Of a stretch of 64,000 bases of DNA, positions 55,884 through 64,000 are shown in pieces; the stretch's first letter is position 1; every line of letters begins with the position of its first letter. Below the pieces are notes generated by a model. That model was not told the DNA's origin. It ran no database searches and worked only from the letters and a program-made list of their open reading frames with translations. The stretch lies in the NCBI RefSeq assembly GCF_019139815.1, contig NZ_CP077079.1, forward strand, positions 6,043,032 to 6,107,031, read 5' to 3'. This stretch comes from Pseudomonas asgharzadehiana. Lineage in GTDB: Bacteria; Pseudomonadota; Gammaproteobacteria; Pseudomonadales; Pseudomonadaceae. The position numbers and the translations under genes are program-made.

Positions 55884-57380
55884 ATGTCCCTCGCCATTGT
55901 CCACAGCCGCGCCCAGGTCGGCGTCGAAGCCCCCGCCGTCACCGTAGAAGTGCACATGGCCAATGGCTTGCCTTCCCTGACCCTGGTGGGCCTGCCCGAA
56001 ACCGCCGTCAAGGAAAGCAAGGACCGCGTGCGCAGCGCCATCCTCAACAGTGCCCTGCAATATCCCTCGCGCCGCATCACCCTCAACCTCGCGCCCGCCG
56101 ACCTGCCCAAGGACGGCGGGCGCTTTGATTTGGCCATCGCCTTGGGGATTCTGGCGGCCAGCGTGCAGGTACCGGCGTTGATGCTCGATGAGGTCGAATG
56201 CCTGGGCGAATTGGCGCTGTCCGGTGAAGTGCGCGCGGTCAAAGGTGTGTTGCCAGCCGCATTGGCGGCGCGCAAGGCCGGGCGCACCGTGATAGTGCCG
56301 CGGGCGAATGCCGAGGAGGCCTGCCTGGCTTGCGGGTTGAAGGTGATAGCGGTGGATCACCTCCTGCAGGTGGTAGCGCACTTGAATGGGCAGGTGCCGA
56401 TTGAGCCCTACAAATCCGATGGCTTGCTGTACCTGAACAAGCCCTACCCAGACTTGAGCGAAGTGCAGGGCCAGCTCGCCGCCAAGCGTGCATTGCTGAT
56501 CGCAGCGGCGGGTGCGCATAACCTGCTGTTCAGCGGGCCACCGGGCACCGGCAAGACCTTGCTCGCCAGCCGCCTGCCCGGTTTGCTACCGCCACTGAGC
56601 GAACAGGAGGCTCTGGAAGTGGCGGCGATCCAATCGGTGGTCAGCCTCGCGCCGCTGAGCCACTGGCCACACCGGCCGTTTCGCCAGCCGCACCATTCCG
56701 CTTCAGGCCCGGCGCTGGTGGGTGGCGGCTCGAAACCGCAGCCAGGGGAAATTACCCTGGCGCATCACGGGGTGTTGTTCCTGGATGAATTGCCAGAGTT
56801 CGATCGCAAAGTACTGGAGGTGCTGCGCGAGCCACTGGAGTCGGGACATATCGTGATTTCCCGCGCTCGCGACCGAGTGAGTTTCCCGGCGCGCTTCCAA
56901 CTGGTGGCGGCCATGAACCCCTGCCCTTGCGGCTATATGGGCGAACCCAGTGGGCGCTGTCGCTGCACGCCGGAGCAAATCCAGCGGTATCGAAACAAGC
57001 TCTCCGGGCCGCTGTTGGATCGAATCGACCTGCACCTTACCGTGGCACGTGAAACAACCGCGTTGAATCCAACCCGGCAGGCCGGTGACACGACGGCTAC
57101 AGCCTCGGCCCACGTGGCCGAAGCCAGGGACCGTCAGCAACGGCGCCAGGGCTGCGCCAATGCCTTCCTTGATCTACCGAGCCTGCGCGAGCACTGCCAA
57201 TTACTGAAAGCCGATGAAAGCTGGCTGGAGGGTGCCTGCGAGCGGCTGACGTTGTCGCTGCGCGCAGCACATCGGCTACTCAAGGTGGCACGCACTCTGG
57301 CGGACTTGGATCAGGTGCAGGCGATCACCCGCGATCATCTCAAGGAGGCCTTGCAATACCGACCCCCAGCAATCACTTGA
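55884..57380 (+). CDS. comM: ComM/YifB-family AAA+ protein (magnesium-chelatase-like)
   Basis: A 498-residue cytosolic protein. The N-terminal Lon-protease-like (ChlI) domain has SLAIVHSRAQVGVEAPAVTVEVHMANGLPSLTLVGLPETAVKESKDRV. The AAA+ ATPase domain has Walker A GPPGTGKT near 218, Walker B GVLFLDELPEF near 296 and the zinc-like cysteine set NPCPCGYMGEPSGRCRCT. The C-terminal helical lid is typical. In naturally transformable bacteria, ComM is a helicase that drives branch migration during DNA integration. It is common in non-competent species too, so competence cannot be inferred. The length is normal. Confidence 0.94.
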   Translation: MSLAIVHSRAQVGVEAPAVTVEVHMANGLPSLTLVGLPETAVKESKDRVRSAILNSALQYPSRRITLNLAPADLPKDGGRFDLAIALGILAASVQVPALMLDEVECLGELALSGEVRAVKGVLPAALAARKAGRTVIVPRANAEEACLACGLKVIAVDHLLQVVAHLNGQVPIEPYKSDGLLYLNKPYPDLSEVQGQLAAKRALLIAAAGAHNLLFSGPPGTGKTLLASRLPGLLPPLSEQEALEVAAIQSVVSLAPLSHWPHRPFRQPHHSASGPALVGGGSKPQPGEITLAHHGVLFLDELPEFDRKVLEVLREPLESGHIVISRARDRVSFPARFQLVAAMNPCPCGYMGEPSGRCRCTPEQIQRYRNKLSGPLLDRIDLHLTVARETTALNPTRQAGDTTATASAHVAEARDRQQRRQGCANAFLDLPSLREHCQLLKADESWLEGACERLTLSLRAAHRLLKVARTLADLDQVQAITRDHLKEALQYRPPAIT

Positions 57381-57421
57381 GTCTGGCGTAGGCCCCCTCG
57401 CACATTTTGCACAGCGTAATC

Positions 57422-59398
57422 TCAGCGGAACCGATCCACTTCATGGCGCAGGCCCGCCGCCAACGTTTCCAACTCCTTAGCGGTAATCGCCAAATTCGAC
57501 ACCACTTCACGCTGCTCGCTATTGGCCAGCGCGATGCTCTGCAAGTTGCTGCTGAGCAAGGTCGCGGTGCTGCTTTGCTCCTGGGTCGCGGTGGTAATCG
57601 CTGCGAACTGCTGACCGGCCGAGCGGCTTTGCTCGTCGATACGTGCCAGGGCCGAGGCCACGTCGGCGTTGCGCGACAGGCCTTCCTGCATCAGCGCATT
57701 GCCGTGCTCCATGGTGCTGATGGCATTGCCGGTTTCCTTCTGGATGCTCTGGATCATCCCGGAAATTTCATCCGTGGCTTCGCGGGTACGCGACGCCAGG
57801 TTGCGCACCTCGTCGGCTACCACGGCAAAACCGCGACCCTGTTCACCGGCCCGTGCGGCTTCGATGGCGGCGTTGAGCGCCAGCAGGTTGGTCTGCTCGG
57901 CGATGGAGGTGATCACGCCGACGATTCCGCCGATCTCCTGGGAGCGTTGGCCCAAGGTGTTGATCACGGACGCGGTGCTGTTCAGGGCGGTGGCGATGTG
58001 TTCCAGGGACGACGACGCCTCTTGCATCGAGTTGCGACCGATACGGGTTTGTTGCGCGTTTTCCTGGGCCAGGCGCTCGGTGGCGCCCATATTGTCGGCG
58101 ATATTCAGCGACGTGGCGCTGAACTCCTCAACCGCGCCGGCCATGCTGGTGATCTCGCCGGACTGCTGTTCCATGCCGTCATAAGCACCGCCAGACAAAC
58201 CGGACAGCGCCTGGGCACGGCTATTGACCTCTTCGGCCGCCTTGCGGATATGGGAAACCATGGTCGACAGCGCTTCACCCATTTGGTTGAAACTGCGCGC
58301 CAGTTGGCCAATTTCGTCATGGCTGGACACGTTCAGGCGTGCACTCAAATCACCCGCGCCCAAGGCTTCGGCCTGGCGCACCAGGTCGCTCAGCGGCTGC
58401 AGCTTGCTGCGCAGCAGCCACACCGTGGCACCCACCGCCAGCAGCATCGCCAGCACGCTGCCGATCACCAGGCGAATCCCGACCGCCCAGGTAACCGCGC
58501 GGATTTCAGCTTTCGGCATGCTCGCAACCACGGCCCAAGGGCCACCGTCGAAGGGTACCGAAACACTGTAGAAATCTTCGTTCTTGTCGCTCCAGAAGCG
58601 GCCTTTGCCAGGGGTCTTGGCCAGATCCAACATCACCGGCACCGCCTGATCCAACGCCTGTACACCCGCCGGCGGTACCAGCCAGCGCTTCTGCTCGTCG
58701 AGCAACGCCAGGGAGCCGGTCTGGCCGATGCGGAAGCGCTTGAGGTTTTCGAACTGCGCGGCCTGAGCGTCGGTGTAGTCAAACCCGATGAACAGCACGG
58801 CAATCACTTTGCCGCCGGCGTCGCGTACAGGGCTGTACTGGGTCATATAGGACCGATCGAACAACACTGCTCGCCCGATATAGGCCTGGCCACCGAGAAC
58901 ACGTTGGTAAGCCGGGCCTTGGCGATCAAGCACGGTGCCGATCGCGCGGCTGCCGTCCTGCTTGGTCAGGGACGTGCTGACGCGGATAAAGTCGTCGCCG
59001 CTGCGCACGAACACCGTGGCCACGCCGCCGGACATTTGCTTGAACTCGTCTACTTCGGTGAAGTTGTTGTTGAGCACTTCGCTGCCCAGCAACAGGCTCG
59101 GCGTCTGCACCCCGGCCACGGTGACCGGGTGATCGGCCTGCACCGACAGCCCGGCGCTGAAGCGCTTCTCAAACAACCCCGTCAGGCGCTGGGTGCTTTC
59201 GCGCAACGTACTGTGGAAGGTATTGAGCTGGTCGGCGAGCAAACGCGCTTCGCTGGCCAGGTGCTCCTCGCGGGTATCGAGGTTGGCGGCATCGAGGGAC
59301 CGCAGGGCGAAAACGGTACTGCCGCTGATGACGACAGCCAGAATCAAGGCTAATGCGAGGCCTAACTGGGAGGCGATCCGGGCGCGAGGTTGAGACAT
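57422..59398 (-). CDS. Methyl-accepting chemotaxis protein with periplasmic Cache-type sensor
   Basis: A 658-residue chemoreceptor. It has an N-terminal membrane helix (residues 10-31), a periplasmic sensor of about 280 residues with Cache features ([70 protein letters not shown]) and a second helix ([19 protein letters not shown], 311-331). A HAMP domain follows, then a long signalling coiled coil whose tip reads [37 protein letters not shown]. The form [18 protein letters not shown] is that of Cache 3-Cache 2 fusion sensors, whose ligands are small acids; the actual ligand is unknown. AGGAG precedes the ATG. It is monocistronic. Confidence 0.95.
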   Translation of the reverse strand: MSQPRARIASQLGLALALILAVVISGSTVFALRSLDAANLDTREEHLASEARLLADQLNTFHSTLRESTQRLTGLFEKRFSAGLSVQADHPVTVAGVQTPSLLLGSEVLNNNFTEVDEFKQMSGGVATVFVRSGDDFIRVSTSLTKQDGSRAIGTVLDRQGPAYQRVLGGQAYIGRAVLFDRSYMTQYSPVRDAGGKVIAVLFIGFDYTDAQAAQFENLKRFRIGQTGSLALLDEQKRWLVPPAGVQALDQAVPVMLDLAKTPGKGRFWSDKNEDFYSVSVPFDGGPWAVVASMPKAEIRAVTWAVGIRLVIGSVLAMLLAVGATVWLLRSKLQPLSDLVRQAEALGAGDLSARLNVSSHDEIGQLARSFNQMGEALSTMVSHIRKAAEEVNSRAQALSGLSGGAYDGMEQQSGEITSMAGAVEEFSATSLNIADNMGATERLAQENAQQTRIGRNSMQEASSSLEHIATALNSTASVINTLGQRSQEIGGIVGVITSIAEQTNLLALNAAIEAARAGEQGRGFAVVADEVRNLASRTREATDEISGMIQSIQKETGNAISTMEHGNALMQEGLSRNADVASALARIDEQSRSAGQQFAAITTATQEQSSTATLLSSNLQSIALANSEQREVVSNLAITAKELETLAAGLRHEVDRFR

Positions 59399-59576
59399 GA
59401 CTGCTCCTGGCCGAGGCCAGGATCATCCTGATCTCATAGCGCTGCTCGGCAAATTATCTGGTGGGAAACGTTGGAGGACGATGGTGCCAACACACCTACT
59501 TCGGCGGCGCTCGGCAATACTTGAGCGAGTCGCAGGGGTATCACGCAAACGGTTGCGCGCCAGGCCTGCAACCCCC

Positions 59577-60497
59577 TCAATCGAGGCGCTCGACCGCCGG
59601 CAGGACCATGGCTTGCACTTCGCCCTGAAGGAAATCCGCCAGGCGCCGCAAGCGTTCACCACCGGGACGGGTTCTCGGCCACACCAGGTAGTAATTTTCC
59701 CCACTGGCCACCGCGGTCGGCCACGGCAGGCTCAAACGCCCCTGGGCCACGTCTTCGGCCACCATCAGCAGGTCGCCCATGGACACGCCGTAACCACGGG
59801 CGGCGGCGATCATGCCCAGCTCAAGCGTATCGAACACCTGCCCGCCCTTGAGCGAAACCTGGGACGACAACCCCATGCGCTCCAGCCAACTGCGCCAGTC
59901 GCGACGGTCTGGCGTGGGGTGCAGCAACTCGGCGCCGGCCAGGCGGTTTATATCCCAAGGCCCGTCGCTCAACAAGTTCGGCGCGCCAACCGGAATCAAC
60001 AGCTCGGGGAACAGATAGCAGGCCTCCCAATCCGCTGGAAAATGCCCGTTGCTCAAGAGCACCGCGCAATCGAAAGGCTCCTGGTTGAAATCCACCTCAT
60101 CCACGCTCATCCAGGCGCTGGTCAGTTGCACCTCATTGCCCGGCTGCAACGCCCGGAAGCGACTGAGCCGCGCCAACAACCAACGCATGGTCAGGGTCGA
60201 CGGCGCCTTCATGCGCAAAATGTCGTCTTCGGCGTTCAGGGTGTGGCAGGCCCGTTCCAGTGCGGCAAACCCTTCGCGCACGCCGGGCAACAGCAGGCGC
60301 GCGGCTTCGGTGAGCTGCAAATTGCGGCCGCTGCGCTGAAACAGGCGGCAGGCGAAATGTTCTTCCAGGGTGCGGATATGCCGGCTCACCGCACTCTGGG
60401 TGATCGACAGCTCTTCAGCGGCGCGAGTAAAGGAATGGTGCCGGGAGGCCGCTTCAAATGCGCGCAAGGCATACAGAGGAGGAAGACGACGAGACAT
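59577..60497 (-). CDS. LysR-family transcription regulator (GcvA-like)
   Basis: A 306-residue regulator. The winged helix-turn-helix (SRRLPPLYALRAFEAASRHHSFTRAAEELSITQSAVSRHIRTLEEHFACRLFQRSGRNLQLTEAARLLLPGVREG-type order, residues 1-75) is that of the GcvA/AmpR group. A periplasmic-binding-protein-like effector domain follows from residue 90 (LTMRWLLARLSRFRALQPGNEVQL, LPVPVGAPNL-like and GYGVSMGDLLMVAEDVAQGRL). The start at 60497 follows GGAG; 15 upstream codons are not supported. It is divergent from the MATE exporter with 152 bases between and is a natural candidate to control it (inference). Confidence 0.92.
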   Translation of the reverse strand: MSRRLPPLYALRAFEAASRHHSFTRAAEELSITQSAVSRHIRTLEEHFACRLFQRSGRNLQLTEAARLLLPGVREGFAALERACHTLNAEDDILRMKAPSTLTMRWLLARLSRFRALQPGNEVQLTSAWMSVDEVDFNQEPFDCAVLLSNGHFPADWEACYLFPELLIPVGAPNLLSDGPWDINRLAGAELLHPTPDRRDWRSWLERMGLSSQVSLKGGQVFDTLELGMIAAARGYGVSMGDLLMVAEDVAQGRLSLPWPTAVASGENYYLVWPRTRPGGERLRRLADFLQGEVQAMVLPAVERLD

Positions 60498-60649
60498 GTT
60501 GAAAGCTCCGACAGCGCAATGCCCGAACCCTACCAGAATCAATCAGGCATGAGTTTTAATCATGCGAACGATCGCTTTTATCCCTTTGTGCATTGGGCGC
60601 AGAGCGCCGAAAATCAACCCTCTCCCAACCCTCTGATTTGTTGAGCGTG

Positions 60650-62053
60650 ATGATCATGCAGCATCCGGCACGTACCGAACTCTGGGCCATTCTGCGGCTG
60701 TCAGGGCCGCTGATTGCCTCGCAGTTGGCGCACATGTTGATGGTGCTGACAGACACCTTGATGATGGCGCGCCTGAGCCCGGAAGCCCTGGCTGGCGGCG
60801 GCCTGGGCGCGGCGAGTTATTCGTTCGTGTCGATCTTCTGCATCGGCGTGATTGCCGCCGTGGGGACGCTGGTCGCTATCCGTCACGGCGCCGGCGATAT
60901 CGAAGGCGCCACCCGCCTGACCCAGGCCGGGCTCTGGCTTGCCTGGCTGATGGCCCTGGCGGCGGCCTTGCTGCTATGGAACCTCAAACCGGTGCTGCTG
61001 ATGTTCGGCCAGACCGAAACCAACGTGCAGTCGGCGGGACAGTTCCTCACGGTGCTGCCGTTCGCCTTGCCCGGCTACCTGAGCTTCATGGCTTTGCGCG
61101 GCTTCACCAGTGCCATCGGCAAGGCCACCCCGGTGATGGTGATCAGCCTCGGCGGCACGGTGCTCAACTACCTGCTCAATCACGCGCTGATCGAAGGCAT
61201 GTTCGGCCTGCCGAAACTCGGCTTGATGGGCATCGGCCTGGTCACCGCCATCGTCGCCAATGGCATGGCGCTGGCGCTGATGTGGTACATCCGCAGCAAC
61301 CGCGCCTACGCTGCCTACCCGCTGAGCAACGGCCTGCTGCGCCTCAACACCCACTATCTGCGCGAATTGTGGCGCCTGGGCCTGCCGATTGGCGGCACCT
61401 ACGCGGTGGAGGTCGGGTTGTTCGCCTTTGCCGCGCTGTGCATGGGTACCATGGGCAGTACGCAGTTGGCGGCGCATCAGATCGCCCTGCAAATTGTCTC
61501 GGTGGCGTTCATGGTTCCGGCCGGCATGTCCTACGCGGTGACCATGCGCATCGGCCAGCACTATGGGGCCGGGCAATTGCTGCAAGCGCGCATGGCGGGG
61601 CGAGTGGGGATCAGTTTTGGCGCGGCGGTGATGTTGGGATTTGCCGCCGTGCTGTGGCTGTTTTCCGACCCTTTGATCGGGCTCTTCCTCGACCATGACG
61701 ACCCGGCGTTCCACGACGTGATCGTGCTGGCAGTCAGCCTGTTGGCCGTCGCGGCCTGGTTCGAGCTGTTCGATGGCGTGCAGACCATCGCCATGGGCTG
61801 CATCCGAGGGCTCAAGGATGCCAAGACCACCTTTCTGGTGGGCTTGGGATGCTACTGGCTGATCGGCGCGCCTTCGGCCTGGCTGATGGCCTTCACCCTG
61901 GGCTGGGGGCCGACCGGTGTGTGGTGGGGTTTGGCGTTGGGCCTGGCGTGTGCAGCGGTCAGCCTGACTTGGGCGTTTGAAGCGAAGATGAAGCGAATGA
62001 TTCGCCAGGAACCGCAAGTACACGCGAAATTCCCAGCCATGCAACCTGACTAG
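60650..62053 (+). CDS. MATE-family multidrug/sodium antiporter (NorM-like)
   Basis: A 467-residue inner-membrane exporter with about twelve membrane helices in two repeats. ASQLAHMLMVLTDTLMMARLSPEALAGGGLGAA and the second-half AHQIALQIVSVAFMVPAGMSYAVTMRIGQHYGAG are the paired MATE signatures. The polar residues used for cation coupling in NorM lie in these segments. It expels cationic drugs, dyes or metabolites in exchange for sodium or protons. The start could be ATG 60650 or ATG 60656; TTGAG lies just ahead. It is divergent from the LysR regulator and convergent with the EAL gene. Confidence 0.93.
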   Translation: MIMQHPARTELWAILRLSGPLIASQLAHMLMVLTDTLMMARLSPEALAGGGLGAASYSFVSIFCIGVIAAVGTLVAIRHGAGDIEGATRLTQAGLWLAWLMALAAALLLWNLKPVLLMFGQTETNVQSAGQFLTVLPFALPGYLSFMALRGFTSAIGKATPVMVISLGGTVLNYLLNHALIEGMFGLPKLGLMGIGLVTAIVANGMALALMWYIRSNRAYAAYPLSNGLLRLNTHYLRELWRLGLPIGGTYAVEVGLFAFAALCMGTMGSTQLAAHQIALQIVSVAFMVPAGMSYAVTMRIGQHYGAGQLLQARMAGRVGISFGAAVMLGFAAVLWLFSDPLIGLFLDHDDPAFHDVIVLAVSLLAVAAWFELFDGVQTIAMGCIRGLKDAKTTFLVGLGCYWLIGAPSAWLMAFTLGWGPTGVWWGLALGLACAAVSLTWAFEAKMKRMIRQEPQVHAKFPAMQPD

Positions 62054-62080
62054 CGCGGGCACTTGGGTTGGGTTTACAGC

Positions 62081-63745
62081 TCAACCCAGTAACGCCTGCT
62101 GGCCCTTGTCGAACTTCAAGTACTCCACCAACTCCGGCAGCGGCAACGGTTTGCTGATCAGGTAACCCTGGGCCTGGTCGCAGCCAAACAGCCTCAGCAA
62201 CGCGAGTTGCTCCGGGGTTTCCACGCCTTCGGCCACCACTTCCAGGTTGAGATTGTGTGCCAGGTTGATCATCGCGTGTACCAGCTTGCGGTTCTCTTCG
62301 CGCTCTTCCATGCCGCCGACAAAGCTCTTGTCGATCTTCAACAAGGCGATCGGCAAGCTATTGAGGTGCACGAACGATGAGAAACCGGTGCCGAAGTCAT
62401 CCAGGGAAAACCGCACACCCAGGCGACCGAGGGCATCCATGGTCTGCTTGACCAGGTCACTGCGGCGCATCACGGCGGTTTCGGTCAGCTCGAACTCCAA
62501 CCACTGCGCCTCCACGCCGCGCTCGCTGATCAGCCGGCTGAGCGTGGAGAGCAACTGGCTGTCCTGGAACTGGCGGAACGACAGGTTGACCGCCATGTGC
62601 AGCGGCGGCAGGCCGCGCTCGCGCAGGTCTTGCATGTCGCGCAGGGCCCGGGAGATCACCCAGTAGCCCAGCGGTACGATCAGGCCGCTCTGTTCGGCCA
62701 GGGGCACGAATTCGCTGGGGGGCAACAGGCCGCGTTCGCCGTGGCGCCAGCGCACCAGGGCCTCAAGGCCGACGATATGCCCATCGTCCAGATCCAGGCG
62801 TGGCTGGTAATGCAACTCCAACTCATCGCGACGCAGGGCACGGCGCAGTTCACTTTCCAGGTCGGCCAGGCTGCGCGCATTGCGGTTGATGCGTTCGTTG
62901 AAGATATGAAAGGTGCAGCCCTGAGTGCTTTTGGCTTGCTGCATGGCGATATGGGCGTGCCACATCAGCGGGTCGGCGCCGGCGCGCGCACGGGCATGCG
63001 CCACGCCCAGGCTGCAACCGATCAGCAGGCTTTCGCCATCTACCCAGTAAGGTTCGGCCATCGCTTCGGTAATGCGCTCGGCCATCCATTCGGCGCGCTG
63101 GGGCGCACGGCGGGTGTCGATCAACAGCGCAAATTCATCGCTGCCCAGGCGGGCCAGTTGGTCGCCGACCTCAAGCTGGTTCTTGAGCCGCGAGACCACC
63201 TGCAGGATCAACCGGTCGCCGGCCTGGTGGCCGAGGGCGTCGTTGGCGTGACGGAAATTGTCGAGGTCCAGGTGACCGAGGGCCAGGCCGCGACCTTCGT
63301 TCTCGGCCAGCCGCGCGGCCAGCAGGGTCTGGAAACCCTGGCGGTTGGCGATACCGGTGAGGGGGTCTTGCTCGGCCAGGCGCTGCAGGGTGTTTTCCAG
63401 CACACCACGCTCGCGCACATGGCGCAGGCAACGGCGCACAGTGTCGGCGTCCAATCCATCATGGATCAGCCAATCACTGACGCCCAACGGCGCTACCAAC
63501 GGCTCCTCTTCCAGCAGCAACACACACGGCAGGCTGCAACGGCCAGGCCCGGGCTGCAGGCTGGGCGTGGTCAATAGCACGGCGCTTTGGTCGTCATCGA
63601 ACAGACGACTCACCGAGTCCCAGTTGGGTGCGCTGATCAGCACAGCCCCTTCGCCCATCGGCGCCAGGCACTCGCGCAACAAAGCTGCCCACTCAGGCGC
63701 ATCGGCCAATAGCAGCAAACGCAAGGGTTCGACAGGCGTAGACAA
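62081..63745 (-). CDS. GGDEF-EAL protein, probable c-di-GMP phosphodiesterase
   Basis: A 554-residue soluble protein with three parts. Residues 1-115 resemble a degenerate receiver (LRLLLLADAPEWAALLRECLAPMG) without a clear phospho-acceptor. Residues 120-285 are a GGDEF domain whose active site reads GSDEF (201-205), a form that usually lacks cyclase activity. Residues 300-545 are a complete EAL domain: EAL at 328-330, NLS in MAVNLSFRQF, ELTET, SLDDFGTGFSS, LKIDKSFV and VVAEGVETPEQL. It should therefore degrade cyclic di-GMP. The start codon is TTG (63745), five bases after GGGAG. By position it corresponds to the EAL gene next to uvrD in P. aeruginosa. Confidence 0.93.
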   Translation of the reverse strand: MSTPVEPLRLLLLADAPEWAALLRECLAPMGEGAVLISAPNWDSVSRLFDDDQSAVLLTTPSLQPGPGRCSLPCVLLLEEEPLVAPLGVSDWLIHDGLDADTVRRCLRHVRERGVLENTLQRLAEQDPLTGIANRQGFQTLLAARLAENEGRGLALGHLDLDNFRHANDALGHQAGDRLILQVVSRLKNQLEVGDQLARLGSDEFALLIDTRRAPQRAEWMAERITEAMAEPYWVDGESLLIGCSLGVAHARARAGADPLMWHAHIAMQQAKSTQGCTFHIFNERINRNARSLADLESELRRALRRDELELHYQPRLDLDDGHIVGLEALVRWRHGERGLLPPSEFVPLAEQSGLIVPLGYWVISRALRDMQDLRERGLPPLHMAVNLSFRQFQDSQLLSTLSRLISERGVEAQWLEFELTETAVMRRSDLVKQTMDALGRLGVRFSLDDFGTGFSSFVHLNSLPIALLKIDKSFVGGMEEREENRKLVHAMINLAHNLNLEVVAEGVETPEQLALLRLFGCDQAQGYLISKPLPLPELVEYLKFDKGQQALLG

Positions 63746-64000
63746 GCTAGCTCCCTAGACTCTGCAAAAATTCGTTGGCGGCGGGCATTATGACGTGCGA
63801 CCTGACAATCACCAATGACAGGGGTTATCAAATACGCAGGCTGTAAGCAATTGTCTTAAAAACTAATACATCCTGCGGCAAAGTAGCAAAAGCGGCAAAT
63901 TTAGATCGAGTGGTACGTCACACCGTCGATCCAGAGCAGCAGAATCTCGCCAGCCTGTTAAAATGCCCGCCCTTTTGAACAACGACTCCCTGAACTCTGT
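63746..64000. other. Upstream region of the GGDEF-EAL gene to the window edge
   Basis: No gene is supported in these 255 bases. They should contain the promoter of the GGDEF-EAL gene and probably that of a gene starting just beyond the edge on the plus strand; by synteny with P. aeruginosa that would be uvrD. No tRNA, repeat or terminator was seen. Confidence 0.4.

Noticed and set aside
57385..57415. A REP-like half site (GGCCCCCTCGCACATTTT) after comM
   Set aside because: Only one degenerate arm is present and no hairpin partner, so I do not count it as a repeat copy.
57407..59353. A 648-codon plus-strand open frame opposite the chemoreceptor gene
   Set aside because: The sense gene has complete receptor architecture; the frame is a codon-bias artefact.

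Overview
The window is a chromosomal segment of a gamma-proteobacterium and almost certainly a Pseudomonas of the fluorescens group. The gene order (ubiD-rho-trxA; ppx/ppk convergent with hemB beside them; algP-fklB-algQ-dsbB-hemYXDC-algR-argH; cyaA-rnk-cyaY-lysA-dapF-xerC-sutA; amtB-glnK) is the order known from Pseudomonas. GC content is high, and extragenic spacers carry the GTGGGAGGGGGCTTGC-type palindromes typical of fluorescent pseudomonads. I see no prophage, insertion sequence, integrase of a mobile element, CRISPR array, rRNA or tRNA.

Layout. 1-5.3 kb: a partial gene at the left edge, a small beta-barrel outer-membrane protein, a 2Fe-2S/flavin reductase coupled to ubiD, then rho and trxA. 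5.4-9.2 kb: a GntR/FCD regulator divergent from a complete polar amino-acid ABC importer (binding protein, two permeases, ATPase). 9.2-13.7 kb: a chaperone-usher fimbrial operon on the minus strand (DUF1120-type pilin, chaperone, usher, second subunit), the clearest accessory block. 14.2-19.1 kb: ppx and ppk (polyphosphate turnover) and hemB. 19.3-24.3 kb: a DedA protein, a sterol-desaturase-like hydroxylase, elbB, a YaiI/DUF188 protein and a cytochrome c-FTR1 iron permease fusion. 24.5-27.7 kb: a four-gene operon of envelope (lipo)proteins including a YcfL- and an LpoB-like protein. 27.8-31 kb: a LysE exporter, and an ABC-F ATPase coupled to a small MscS channel.

31-42 kb: the alginate-regulator/heme cluster: algP (histone-H1-like repeats), an FKBP isomerase, algQ/rsd, a DsbB-family protein, hemY-hemX-hemD-hemC, algR and argH. 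No algZ/fimS kinase gene lies in the 502-base gap between algR and argH. 42-52 kb: a glutathione transferase, two small conserved proteins, class I adenylate cyclase, rnk, a DUF1289 protein and cyaY, then the tight operon lptM-lysA-dapF-yigA-xerC-yigB. 52-55.7 kb: sutA, yjbQ, amtB-glnK (ammonium uptake and its PII regulator) and ubiK. 55.9-63.7 kb: a ComM-type AAA+ protein, a chemoreceptor, a LysR regulator divergent from a MATE exporter, and a GGDEF/EAL protein whose cyclase motif is degenerate and whose phosphodiesterase motif is intact.

Most of the segment is core housekeeping DNA. The points that most deserve a second look are the four-gene envelope operon at 24.5-27.7 kb, the cytochrome c-FTR1 permease, the lone algR, the fimbrial locus, the unusual rho start region (no Shine-Dalgarno, a 10-codon overlapping frame, a hairpin), the 39-base tandem array in algP, and the REP/REPIN palindromes. 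I did not find a convincing wholly new system. The envelope operon is the best candidate for undescribed function.
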